A stretch of DNA of 64,000 nucleotides from DASTFP01 sp963744345. GTDB taxonomy: Bacteria > Verrucomicrobiota > Verrucomicrobiia > Chthoniobacterales > Terrimicrobiaceae. Position numbers and translations under genes: made by a program. Below are positions 55,166 through 63,925 of the stretch, in pieces. The notes beneath the pieces are model-generated. The model was not told where the DNA came from and did no database searches. It saw only the letters and a program-made list of their open reading frames with translations. The stretch's first letter is position 1, and each line of letters begins with the position of its first letter. The stretch is taken from positions 1 to 64,000 of the forward strand of contig CAVUTD010000019.1 in assembly GCA_963744345.1 (NCBI GenBank), given 5' to 3'.

Positions 55166-55329
55166 ATTTCGCAGGGTTCGTCTTTGACTCCGCCTTCGCA
55201 TCTCGTTCGCGTTAGTTGCTTCACGCGGTTTCAGGTCCAAGAGCGGCTAAGAAGTCCAAAAGATAGATCAAATTCTCCGAGCTGCCCTGCTGGATTCTCC
55301 TTAAATTAGTCACAACGTTTTCTGATCCT

Positions 55330-56625
55330 ATGAACCCCATCAAGAACCTCTTTCGTCTCCTTTTGACCGCCACATTGTTGGTCGGCCCCGCTTTTGTAAC
55401 AAGCGCGCTCGGGCAAGCCCCCGAAGGCTTGCCGAAGCCTCCCGAAGGGAAGGTGACAGTAAAGTTTTGGGCGATCGCCACGCAGCCCTGGAAGGAAGTC
55501 ATAGCTGAGTTTGCCAAAGTCTACCCGAACATCGAAATCAAATGGACCAAATATAGTACGGATGAGCTAAAGCAGGCGCTCCGTGTCGCTTCCGCCTCCG
55601 GCAAAATGCCGGACATGTGGTTTAACTGGGGAGGAAGTCTTGCCTCTCCTTACATCGAGGGAGGTCACGCATTAGAGATAACCCCGGAGATTGCCGCCAA
55701 ATATGGGCTCGACAAGAATATCAGCCCAATCGCCCTGGATTTGGCTAAGCACAACGGAAAGCTTTACGGCGTTCCGATATGGGTGCGTCCGATGACGATC
55801 TTCTATAAGAAGAGCTTATTTGAAAAGAATGGAATACCGGAGCCGAAGACGTTTGCTGATCTCGAGAAGGCATTGGAAACGTTAAAATCCAAAGGGATAA
55901 TTCCCATCGCAGTCGGAGGCAAATTCAGTTGGATGACAATGCGAACGACCGACTTTCTCATCGAACACTTCGCCGGACCCGAGATGCACGATAAGCTTTT
56001 TGCCTTGGAGGCGTCCTACAATTCGCCTGAGATCGTGAAGGCTTTTGCCAAGCTAAAGGAGTGGGTCGATAAGGGTTATTTCAACGATGGTTTTATCTCG
56101 ATTGATCCAAACCAAGCCTTGCCGATGTTGTTCCAAGATAAGGCTGGAATGATTTTCCAAGGACCCTGGATCGAGGAAGAGAATATCATCAAATCGAAGT
56201 TGGACCCGAACGACTATGTGGCGATCATTGCTCCAGCGGATCAGACGCCCGTGAGGGTATCCGGCTTTCAAGAGCAGCTTCAGATCTCGTCAAAGTCGCC
56301 GCCTGAAGTTCAACAGGCTGCCCTCTTGTTTGCCGCGTTTCTGAGCCAGCCAGAGGTGGCCAACAAACTGGCAAAGGTAATCGGCACTCCACGGGCCGTG
56401 CTCGGAATGACGCCGCCCACAGATCGCCCAACGGCGACCAAGATGGCCAAGTGGATCGGAGGGGAAGCTGAACTGTATCTGCCGACTGACCAGGCCTTGC
56501 CTCAGGAGCTCGTCAACGCCTTCTTCCAGGCCCAGGACTCGGTGGTCCTGGGGACAATGACTCCCGAAGCCGCCGCGGAACATATTCAGAAGGCAGTCGA
56601 AGCGTATAAGGCCGCGAATAAGTAG
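55330..56625 (+). CDS. CUT1-type sugar ABC transporter, extracellular solute-binding protein
   Basis: A 431-residue receptor with a signal peptide (MNPIKNLFRLLLTATLLVGPAFVTSALG). The mature part is a UgpB/MalE-like family 1 binding protein: VTVKFWAIATQPWKEVIAEFAKVYPN, KMPDMWFNWGGSLASPYIEGG, GKLYGVPIWVRPMTIFYKKSLFEKNGIPEP and GMIFQGPWIEEENI. The following genes are its two permeases and a nucleoside-hydrolase-like enzyme. No ATPase is encoded nearby, so it probably shares a MsmK/UgpC-type ATPase encoded elsewhere, as is common for CUT1 systems. Ligand unknown; an oligosaccharide or glycoside. Confidence 0.93.
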   Translation: MNPIKNLFRLLLTATLLVGPAFVTSALGQAPEGLPKPPEGKVTVKFWAIATQPWKEVIAEFAKVYPNIEIKWTKYSTDELKQALRVASASGKMPDMWFNWGGSLASPYIEGGHALEITPEIAAKYGLDKNISPIALDLAKHNGKLYGVPIWVRPMTIFYKKSLFEKNGIPEPKTFADLEKALETLKSKGIIPIAVGGKFSWMTMRTTDFLIEHFAGPEMHDKLFALEASYNSPEIVKAFAKLKEWVDKGYFNDGFISIDPNQALPMLFQDKAGMIFQGPWIEEENIIKSKLDPNDYVAIIAPADQTPVRVSGFQEQLQISSKSPPEVQQAALLFAAFLSQPEVANKLAKVIGTPRAVLGMTPPTDRPTATKMAKWIGGEAELYLPTDQALPQELVNAFFQAQDSVVLGTMTPEAAAEHIQKAVEAYKAANK

Positions 56626-56651
56626 AGACTGCTTCAAAAAGCTTCCCATTC

Positions 56652-57569
56652 ATGGTGGCTGGACCGAACTCCACGGGAGAATTGCACTCTGCAGGGTTCC
56701 GCAAGCGCTTCGATTGGCTTCTCCCGTGGCTCTTTCTTGCGCCTGCTCTGACGATCTACGTCGTTGTGGTCGTCTATCCCATGACGTACTCGGCCTATTT
56801 GAGTTTCTTCAAATGGGATGGCGTTTCGCCGACGAAGCAATTTGTCGGGCTGCAAAACTACCTTACGCTTTTGCTGAATGATCCCGTATTTTGGATCGCC
56901 TTGCGCAACAACGCGATCTGGCTCGTGGCGTCTCTTCTTCTCCCAACCAGCATCGGCTTAGGACTGGCCGTGCTCTTGAACCAAAAGTTCCGTAGCAGCC
57001 ACATCTTTCGGAGCGTGTTCTTTTTTCCCGCCATCCTATCGCTCGCCATTGTCGGACTGATATGGAATTGGATCTATCTTCCGGATATCGGTCTAATCAA
57101 TCAAATCCTTGGCTCGCTCGGCCTAACGGGCCTGCAGCATAACTGGCTATCAGATCCCAATTTCTCGCTCTACGCCGTCATGCTTGCCGCGACATGGAAT
57201 GCCACCGGGTTGCCGATGCTTTTATACCTGGCTGGACTCCAGACCATCAATCCAGAAGTTTTGGAAGCTGCGCAGGTCGATGGCGCCGGACCGGTGCGCC
57301 GATTCTTTTCCATTACCTTTCCGCTCTTGCGCGAAACAACTCTTATCGTCCTGGCTCTCACGGCGATTAACTCGCTCAAAGTGTACGATATCATTTATGC
57401 CATGACCTACGGCGGGCCTGCCAATCAGACTCAGGTTCTTAGCACTTGGATGTACTTCATGACGTACAATTACAACTCGGTCGGGCAAGGAACGGCCATC
57501 GCGGTCATTCTTTTCCTGCTGACGCTAATATTCGCCATCCCCTACGTGCGGATAATGGGAAGGAGTTGA
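56652..57569 (+). CDS. CUT1-type sugar ABC permease, first subunit (UgpA-like)
   Basis: A 305-residue permease with six helices. After the polar N-terminus, WLLPWLFLAPALTIYVVVVVYP forms helix 1 and SAYLSFFKWDG the first periplasmic loop. The EAA coupling loop near residue 200 reads EVLEAAQVDGAGPVRRFFSITFPLL. It starts 26 bp after the binding-protein stop. The C-terminal stop overlaps the next permease start as TGATG, a mark of translational coupling for the heterodimeric pore. Confidence 0.92.
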   Translation: MVAGPNSTGELHSAGFRKRFDWLLPWLFLAPALTIYVVVVVYPMTYSAYLSFFKWDGVSPTKQFVGLQNYLTLLLNDPVFWIALRNNAIWLVASLLLPTSIGLGLAVLLNQKFRSSHIFRSVFFFPAILSLAIVGLIWNWIYLPDIGLINQILGSLGLTGLQHNWLSDPNFSLYAVMLAATWNATGLPMLLYLAGLQTINPEVLEAAQVDGAGPVRRFFSITFPLLRETTLIVLALTAINSLKVYDIIYAMTYGGPANQTQVLSTWMYFMTYNYNSVGQGTAIAVILFLLTLIFAIPYVRIMGRS

Positions 57570-58417
57570 TGAGCTCAGCCAGCATTAGCATGAGGGAGCG
57601 TCGAGAGCGCACGCTGTTGGTCTTCTTTTATGTTGCCTTGAGTCTCACGGCGGTGATCTGGTTTGCGCCGATTGTCATGCTCGTCTTCACGGCACTAAAG
57701 AGCGCGGGGGATTTTGCCATGCACGGCGCCCTCGCCATTCCCACGTCGATTGCCTGGTCAAATTTCAGTGATGCCTGGGATACCGGTGTTAAGGACTATT
57801 TCTGGAATAGCGTCATCATAGCGTCGATCAAAGTGCCACTCGGAGTTGTTATTGAAGCCATGGCGGCATTTGCCTTGACTCACATTCCCTTTCGATGGGC
57901 AAACAAAGTGTTTATCCTGATTCTGCTCGGCTTGATCGTTCCGATCCAGATGGCGCTTGTGCCATTAACAATAGTAATGAACGCCTTGAATCTCATCGAT
58001 ACTCGCACCGGTTTAACCTTGCTCTATCTCGGCTTTGGGGTTCCGTTCGGTGTCTTGATAATGCGGGGATTCTTTCGGACGATTCCGACAGAGTTGATTG
58101 AGGCCGCCAAGATTGATGGATGTTCCTATTGGCGGATCTTTTTCCAGATCGCGCTTCCGCTTGCGTTACCGGCGGTCCTTTCCCTCTGCATTCTTGATGG
58201 CGTCGCGACGTGGAACGAATTTATTCTGGCACAGATTTTTCTGCGTTCGGACGAATTGCGCACGCTTCCACTGGGTCTGGTGAACTTCAGTACTCAGTTT
58301 TCGACCGAGTACAATCAGCTTGCCGCGGCGGTTCTCATTTCCTTGGTGCCGGTGATTTTCGTTTTTCTGTTCTTTCAGCGCTATTTCGTCAGTGGAATGG
58401 CTGGTGCCGTAAAGTAA
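57569..58417 (+). CDS. CUT1-type sugar ABC permease, second subunit (UgpE/MalG-like)
   Basis: A 282-residue permease with six helices. The start at ATG 57569 (aaggag eight bases upstream) gives MSSASISMRERRERTLLVFF; a longer open frame upstream is inside the preceding gene. AIPTSIAWSNFSDAWDTG is the usual loop after helix 1, and the EAA loop near residue 185 reads ELIEAAKIDGCSYWRIFFQIALPLA. The C-terminus QRYFVSGMAGAVK is characteristic. It completes the membrane part of the transporter and is followed five bases later by the hydrolase gene. Confidence 0.93.
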   Translation: MSSASISMRERRERTLLVFFYVALSLTAVIWFAPIVMLVFTALKSAGDFAMHGALAIPTSIAWSNFSDAWDTGVKDYFWNSVIIASIKVPLGVVIEAMAAFALTHIPFRWANKVFILILLGLIVPIQMALVPLTIVMNALNLIDTRTGLTLLYLGFGVPFGVLIMRGFFRTIPTELIEAAKIDGCSYWRIFFQIALPLALPAVLSLCILDGVATWNEFILAQIFLRSDELRTLPLGLVNFSTQFSTEYNQLAAAVLISLVPVIFVFLFFQRYFVSGMAGAVK

Positions 58418-58422
58418 AGCTT

Positions 58423-59388
58423 ATGCAAACGTCATCGATTCCTTCCAAGAGGATCCGGGTCATCATCAACACCGATGCGAAGAATGAAGCCGACGACCAG
58501 TATGCCATCGTTCATGCCATCCTCACGCCGATGTTTGAGCTTCACGGGATTATTCCGGCACATTTCGGGGAGAGGATTTCAAAAACCAGTCAGCAGGACA
58601 GTCAGAACGAGGTCCTAAAGATCCTGGATTTGATGAAGTTGACCGGGAAAATTCCCATTCATGCGGGCGCGCCCACGTCGCTCCCGAACGAGCAGACTCC
58701 TGTGGATTCACCAGGAGCCAGATTTATCATTGAGGAGGCGTTGAAGGATGACCCACGTCCCTTGCACGTGGCTTTTCTCGGGCCGCTCACCGACATGGCG
58801 TCCGCGTTGCTCCTGGAACCCTCGATCGCGGAGCGAAACGTGCGCGTGGTCTGGATTGGCGGCGGGGATTGGCCCATCGGTGGATTTGAGTACAATCTGT
58901 GGAACGATGTGCGTGCTGCGAATGTGGTGTTCCGTTCAAACATAGAGGTGTGGCAAATTCCAAGCACGCTCTACAAAGTGCTGCCAGTGAGTTACGCGGA
59001 GCTAGCGGAGAAGGTTTACGACAAGGGACCTCTGGGCAAGTATCTGGTGGAGCAGTTGATCGCCTGGAACAAAGCGGCCTTGGCGGTAAACTTTCCGTGG
59101 TATCCTCTCGATGGAATTGAGCATCGCTCGTTGGGAGACTCTCCCGCGATCGGCGTGATCATGTATCCGGAGAGCGGCTGGTCAGAATGGCGACCCGCAC
59201 CCGAGTTCAATAGCGAAATGAATTACGTTCACACCGGTAAGTACCGTCCCATCAAGGTCTACACGACCGTGGACACGCGGTTTATCCTCGAGGATTTCTT
59301 CGCCAAATTGGCTCTTCACCCGCAGGCGCGAAGGGAAGGTGATACCAAGCATCGAAGGGCTCGATCTTATTACGAACTATGCGGATAA
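58423..59388 (+). CDS. Nucleoside-hydrolase-like protein (IU-nucleoside hydrolase superfamily)
   Basis: A 321-residue cytoplasmic hydrolase. The N-terminal calcium and ribose-site motif reads NTDAKNEADDQYA instead of the canonical DTDxGxDDA, and VAFLGPLTDMASALLLEP is the typical second motif. WIGGGDWPIGGFEYNLWNDVRAANVV corresponds to the GG...EFN.. D.. segment of nucleoside hydrolases. The enzymes split N- or other glycosidic bonds of furanosides. Encoded five bases after a sugar permease, it probably acts on the imported compound. The NEADDQ variant links it to the DUF1593 protein at 61126. Substrate unknown. Confidence 0.85.
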   Translation: MQTSSIPSKRIRVIINTDAKNEADDQYAIVHAILTPMFELHGIIPAHFGERISKTSQQDSQNEVLKILDLMKLTGKIPIHAGAPTSLPNEQTPVDSPGARFIIEEALKDDPRPLHVAFLGPLTDMASALLLEPSIAERNVRVVWIGGGDWPIGGFEYNLWNDVRAANVVFRSNIEVWQIPSTLYKVLPVSYAELAEKVYDKGPLGKYLVEQLIAWNKAALAVNFPWYPLDGIEHRSLGDSPAIGVIMYPESGWSEWRPAPEFNSEMNYVHTGKYRPIKVYTTVDTRFILEDFFAKLALHPQARREGDTKHRRARSYYELCG

Positions 59389-59474
59389 CGAGAGACACAG
59401 CCCGTAGGCTGAAGGACGCCTGATTCAGGTGAAAGTATAACTCTCATTTCTATGCCTGTCGGACTTGGCTCTTG

Positions 59475-59615
59475 CAGCCCAGCGAAGCGGAGGAAACAAG
59501 AGCCTTACCCAAAGTGCCTGGAGCTGGGTCTATCCTGCTCGCGGTGGAGGACGAGGGAGTTCCCGGCTTAAGGTCTTACAGGCGTAGCATTCTGGATATT
59601 TTGAAAATTGACTAA
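59475..59615 (+). pseudogene. C-terminal remnant of a DUF1593 family protein
   Basis: About 46 residues in one frame to a TAA: ...EETRALPKVPGAGSILLAVEDEGVPGLRSYRRSIL. They align with the last residues of the intact DUF1593 protein at 61126 (APGVAHIILAVEDDGVPSLTSYRRVIL), but on the opposite strand. No upstream portion of the protein is found between here and the nucleoside-hydrolase-like gene, 87 bp away. Confidence 0.75.
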
Positions 59616-59847
59616 GCGTCTAGTCGTGAGATCGAGAGGGCTCTGTAGCATGCAAGCAGGTGAAAGAAGACGAGCTAGAGTTCGCGTGTTGCGTGCGCGC
59701 GGCCGTTTGTGCCATCACCAAGACGACGCGGCGACCGGTCGGGAGCACGTCTATAACATCCTCGCAACGTCAAATTCGAGCAGGTGCGCGGTCAAGTCGG
59801 GCTAGAAGAGAAAGCGGTTGTGGTCCTCAGTGGGCAATTACGAAGGA

Positions 59848-60111
59848 TCAAGGACGCTGCGACTTGTCTTTCCGTGGGCGGGGATCCACAGAGTGGGCGC
59901 GTTGAAGATCCACTTGGACAGCCTGAAGATCAACCTGGAGAAACTCCATTAATCGAGCGATATCGCCGCCCCTCAATTCAAGAGAGGCACTGCCAGAGCC
60001 GAAGTGGACGATGCACGTGGGAGACTCGGCTGCGCCTGAAAAACGCACCATAGAGACAAGGCGCAGATTGACCAAAGCATTGCTTTCCGGAAGGTAAACG
60101 AATTCCTCCAT
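59848..60111 (-). CDS. Small hypothetical protein
   Basis: An 87-residue protein, MEEFVYLPESNALVNLRLVSMVRF..., with the strand-like CIVHFGSGSASLELRGGDIARLMEFL in the middle and a basic C-terminal tail (RPRKDKSQ). It reads like a single small alpha/beta domain similar to short conserved proteins of unknown function in Verrucomicrobia. No catalytic motif or membrane segment. The start at ATG 60111 has no clear ribosome binding site. Coding is plausible but not certain. Confidence 0.5.
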   Translation of the reverse strand: MEEFVYLPESNALVNLRLVSMVRFSGAAESPTCIVHFGSGSASLELRGGDIARLMEFLQVDLQAVQVDLQRAHSVDPRPRKDKSQRP

Positions 60112-60412
60112 GGCTGGTAATAGGGTAGTTAACTGATAAGCAATTGCGATACCTATCTGCCGCCCGCCACCGCCACGTTATGGAATTCGTAGCTCCACAG
60201 CAGCTATTCCTTCGAGAGCAACTTTGAAATTCTCTCGCGGTGTTTTCCTGCTCGTATGTTCGAGGGTGAATCGGCGCGATCTTGATCGATAAGGCAAATT
60301 TGATGGCTCATTGAGTTCGCGTTCCGGTCAGAGTCTCCGCTAAGGTGGACTATGCAAAGAATGACGCTATCGCGCCGAAAGCCCTTTTGAGAGCTTTCGG
60401 CAGTACGACAGA
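60112..60412 (-). other. Intergenic region with a perfect hairpin downstream of the RRM gene
   Basis: No gene is seen here. At 60374-60401 a 9-bp perfect stem (gccgaaagc / gctttcggc) with a 10-base loop starts 11 bases after the stop codon of the RRM protein gene. There is no U tract on the transcript side, so termination efficiency is uncertain, but the position suits a 3' end structure. Confidence 0.6.
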
Positions 60413-60697
60413 TTAGTAACGGCGGGCCGCCCTTGGCGCGCCTGTACGTTCAAGAGGCTTCGCTTCGTTTACGGTCAGATGACGACCTTGAAAGGAATGC
60501 CCATTGAATTTGGTAATCGCGCCTGTGGCTTCCTCGTCCGAGGACATCATGACAAAGGCAAAGCCACGTGATTTGCCGGTGTTCCGGTCCTGCATGATTG
60601 TCGCTTCGCGGACAGAGCCGGCCTCGGCGAAAAGATCCTGCAGATCGTCTCGAGTGGCGTCGAAAGAAAGATTTCCTACGTAGAGTCTAGCTGACAT
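60413..60697 (-). CDS. RRM-type RNA-binding protein
   Basis: A 94-residue single RNA-recognition motif protein. RNP2 reads LYVGNL at residues 5-10 and RNP1 reads KSRGFAFV near residues 43-50, with the aromatic residues that stack on RNA bases. It ends in a short basic tail (RTGAPRAARRY). Bacterial proteins of this size bind RNA in the cytoplasm and are often cold- or stress-induced. It stands alone with 430 bp upstream and a strong hairpin immediately after the stop. Confidence 0.93.
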   Translation of the reverse strand: MSARLYVGNLSFDATRDDLQDLFAEAGSVREATIMQDRNTGKSRGFAFVMMSSDEEATGAITKFNGHSFQGRHLTVNEAKPLERTGAPRAARRY

Positions 60698-61125
60698 TTT
60701 GCTATTAGTATTTCTGATAAGGTCTCTGTGGCTGTTTCCGATTATCGGATTTCAAATCGCCACTCACAACCTGCGGTTTCCCGCTACAAGCACAACTAGC
60801 AATCTACCAACACTCAAAACGCTATCTTCCCTCCGAATAGAGCCGCCTTTTTCAACATTGCAAGATATATCGAAGGATTTCGAAAACGTAGTGGTCGTGC
60901 CTTGGTGTGATTTGCTCACGTCGTTGCAAGAGAGCTGCTCACAGGAAGCTCTTCTTGCAGGGGGATCGCGCACGACATTCTCACCGCTCGCCGTTGACGC
61001 GCGTTGGCTGGGTCGCGAACTGCAAGCAACTCTCGAATGAAGCTGAATATCTATGCGTGTGTGCTGCAGGCGCACGCACGTCGATCTCAACATCTCGCGA
61101 GAAATCAGAGGCTAAGTCATCTCCC
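60698..61125 (-). other. Intergenic region upstream of the RRM gene, no gene recognised
   Basis: The 428 bp between the DUF1593 gene and the RRM gene are AT-richer near 60700-60890. Open frames on the plus strand have no family similarity. The region should hold the RRM promoter and a leader. Confidence 0.45.
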
Positions 61126-62517
61126 TCAATCATCGCTTGCAGTCTCCAATATTACTCGGCGATAAGAGGTCAGACTTGGAACTCCATCATCCTCCACCGC
61201 CAGGATGATATGTGCAACCCCTGGTGCTTGGGGCAGAACTATCGCTTCCTCGGAATTACCGTTCTCAATCCTAATCCTGGGAAGAATATCCAACTGATCC
61301 TCACCCCGCTCACCAACAATTTCATCGGGGCTGACCGCTTGGGATATCGCTGAGGCCGCCTCCTGGTAATAAAACCAATTATAAGCAATCTTATTACCGT
61401 CCGGGTCCTTACTTCCGGCAGCGCTTAGCGTCACCGGCGTTCCCACCTTTGCTGTAATGAAAAGAGGTTTCTTCGTCTGATCGCCATTTACCACGACGAT
61501 GGGATTATGATTTGCCTCTGCAAATTCTTTCATGCTCCAGTCCATTCTGGCGGCGAAATCATGCTGGAACGCCTTGCGCCACCGCCAGATGGTCGCCTGG
61601 TCAGACGTGTATCGCTGGCCATCCACACCGATGACAGTGTCTCTGGAATTTGGCTTCCCTGGGAAGCAATCGCCGCCCTGAGTCCAGATGGGCTGCGATT
61701 CTCCAAAGGGTTGGCGGAAAATGTAGCGTCCTCCCCATCCTCCCCAACCGGGATTTCGGTAACTGGCTAAGCCGTTGTTCACGAGGCCAAGAAAGGAGGG
61801 AGTGTCGCCTTCCATGATAAAAATGTAATAAGGATACGTCTCGCCCAAGAAGCCTTTGCTTCTGACGTTCTTATCCAACCAGGTGTTCGATACCGGAGTA
61901 AAATCCGCCCCGGGAGCATTCCGATAGTATTTGTCGCCAGCAATGCCCGTCCAAGTGGCTGAACTGGACTCTTCTCCATCCTCGGTGGAGTGACTTACGA
62001 TATAAAACAGGTTGCGAAACTCGCGACGCATCCATGGGCCGGAGTCATCCTGATCAGATATCGCATAGATGCGGAGCTTAGCGACGAATTGCTCCACTTC
62101 TTCAGGTCCCCGGGTTTCTCGCACATGAAAGAGTGCCTGAGCCAGGGTATTCGGCCCGCCCCATATCGAAACGTATAAAGGTCGGGGATCGTTGCGATCC
62201 GCCGCGTCAATGAGCAACTGAGCGCCCGGCGTAAGTTTGCCCCTGCCGACGACTGACATACCGTAGGCTCGCTGACCTGGTTTGACCAAAGCTGAGAGAT
62301 AATCGAACGTGGGAAAGCCCTCCGCATGCTGGAGGAGATTCGACCGGATCCGACCGTAATTCGAAAGAACCTGCTGAATGATCTCCGGGCTGACTTTATC
62401 CCGTTGCCAACACGAGGTCGTGGCGACGAGCCCCTCAAGATCAATCTCGTTGGAGTATAAGAGAAGTCGAGTAAGGGACATTTGGTCATCGGGTTCATTG
62501 CCAATATCGGTCAGCAC
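61126..62517 (-). CDS. DUF1593 family protein (nucleoside-hydrolase-like with C-terminal beta domain)
   Basis: At least 463 residues. The N-terminal domain has LTDIGNEPDDQMSLTRLLLYSNEID, the DUF1593 form of the nucleoside hydrolase metal motif, then RPLYVSIWGGPNTLAQAL and DDSGPWMRREF. The C-terminal part (VGTPVTLSAAGSKDPDGNKIAYNWFYYQEA to ILAVEDDGVPSLTSYRRVIL) is a beta domain. The GTG at 62517 cuts into a conserved strand; the frame is open to 62646 (KPRLFVLTDIG) without a good start codon, so the true start, with any signal peptide, may lie past a frameshift. Relatives are usually secreted glycosidase-like proteins of unproven substrate. Confidence 0.85.
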   Translation of the reverse strand: MLTDIGNEPDDQMSLTRLLLYSNEIDLEGLVATTSCWQRDKVSPEIIQQVLSNYGRIRSNLLQHAEGFPTFDYLSALVKPGQRAYGMSVVGRGKLTPGAQLLIDAADRNDPRPLYVSIWGGPNTLAQALFHVRETRGPEEVEQFVAKLRIYAISDQDDSGPWMRREFRNLFYIVSHSTEDGEESSSATWTGIAGDKYYRNAPGADFTPVSNTWLDKNVRSKGFLGETYPYYIFIMEGDTPSFLGLVNNGLASYRNPGWGGWGGRYIFRQPFGESQPIWTQGGDCFPGKPNSRDTVIGVDGQRYTSDQATIWRWRKAFQHDFAARMDWSMKEFAEANHNPIVVVNGDQTKKPLFITAKVGTPVTLSAAGSKDPDGNKIAYNWFYYQEAASAISQAVSPDEIVGERGEDQLDILPRIRIENGNSEEAIVLPQAPGVAHIILAVEDDGVPSLTSYRRVILETASDD

Positions 62518-62827
62518 AAAAAGCCTGGGTTTACCCTGAAACGATTCAACGAGAGAAGCGCGACTCCTTATGGCTTCTTCCTTGGTGGGATAAGAATCAG
62601 GGCTGGAAGAGAAGCCGGGGGGACGAAGAGGTACGCGTTCGATGTGTTAGGTGTAAACATTGGATTGTTAATGCTCGGCCTGTCTAATGTATCGATCCGT
62701 ATAAGCCGCGCCTAGAACGATCTGATCAGGGTGGTTCGACGTTCGGTTAGACTCGACTCTAGCCCATTATTTTCGCTTTACGCTCGGCGGCGAGTAAACT
62801 CTCATCAGCTGGGTTGAAGAACTTTCT

Positions 62828-63672
62828 GTGACGGCGACGAACTACATTCTTGAGATGCAGGATATCGACAAGTCCTTCTCAGGGGTAAAGGTTCTCAATC
62901 AAGTTTCCCTTCGCGTACGGGCAGGCGAGGTGCAGGCCCTCATGGGAGAGAACGGCGCCGGGAAGTCAACTTTGATGAAAATCCTCATGGGAATATATAA
63001 AGCCGATTCGGGAAGTATTCGTATCGGTGGGGAGGAAGTAAGCATTCACGGTCCAAGAGATGCCCTCTCCAAGGGAATGTCCTGAGCCATAGGAATTACA
63101 TCCCGTCTTGGACATGGAGGTTGCCGAGAATATCTTTATCGGTCGCGAAATCCTGAAAAAAGGGCTCGAAAAGTTTTGGATCGTAGACAAGGTGTCATGC
63201 GTCGGGAATCGGCGCGACTGTTCGAGGAACTTGGCGAGCACATTAATCCCAGAGCGCTGATGCGACATCTGAGCGTGGCGCAGATTCAGCTCGTGGAAAT
63301 TGTCAAGGCCATCTCGCTTTCCGCCAACACCATCATTATGGACGAACCTACTTCCGCCATTACGGAAAAGGAAGTCGAAGTCCTGCTCAAGCAGATCAAT
63401 AAGCTCAAGGCTCAAGGAGTCGCCATTATCTATATCTCACCGAATGGAGGAATTTTTCGAATCGCCGATACCATCACGGTGCTTCGCGATGGACAGTTAG
63501 TCGGCTCGGATTCGGCGCAAAAATCTGGATCGGGACAAACTCACCTCGATGATGGTAGGCAGGCAAATTTCCGAACTGTTCCCGAAAGAGCACCCTCAGG
63601 CTGGCGACGTCCTCCTGGAAGCGAGGAGTATCACCCGGGGGCAAGCGGGTCAAAAACGTGAGCGTTGATCTG
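62828..63672 (+). pseudogene. Sugar ABC ATPase (RbsA type), truncated and frameshifted
   Basis: The first 84 codons are clean: ILEMQDIDKSFSGVKVLNQV with Walker A GENGAGKSTLMK. After ALSKGMS an in-frame stop at 63082 and several frame changes follow; fragments VAENIFIGREI, RRESARLFEELG, LSVAQIQLVEIVKAISL, TIIMDEPTSAIT, VAIIYIS and LRDGQL show the rest of the first ATPase domain. RVKNVSVDL near 63650-63672 is the start of the second domain, where the similarity ends. The second ATPase domain and the permease gene are gone. Confidence 0.85.
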
Positions 63673-63680
63673 CTTCCCTT

Positions 63681-63925
63681 AAGGCGGTTGAGGACGCAAA
63701 GCTCCAGGACAAAATCAAAGTCTATGGAATCGATGCGACACCAGATGCATTAGCACTGTTAAACAGGGCAGGCCTGCCGCAACTGTTTCTCAAAGCACAA
63801 CAGCTCAGGGACGTGAAACCATAAAGGCAGCTTATGCACTTTCGAACGGTGAAAAAGTAGAGCCGACAAAGTTGGTAAACTTCACCTTAATCACTTCAGA
63901 AAACGTTGATAAGTTCCTAAAGTAG
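63681..63925 (+). pseudogene. Sugar-binding protein (RbsB-like), C-terminal remnant
   Basis: Joined directly to the ATPase remnant. AVEDAKLQDKIKVYGIDATPDAL starts the match; after a frame change near 63770 it continues ATVSQSTTAQGRETIKAAYAL, EKVEPTKLVNFTLITSENV and DKFLK to a stop at 63925. This is the last third of a periplasmic receptor of the ribose group. The start, signal peptide and first two thirds are missing. Confidence 0.8.

Noticed and set aside
60699..61040. Open frame of 113 codons on the plus strand upstream of the RRM gene
   Set aside because: No ribosome binding site, no family similarity and unusual composition; more likely the RRM promoter and leader region.
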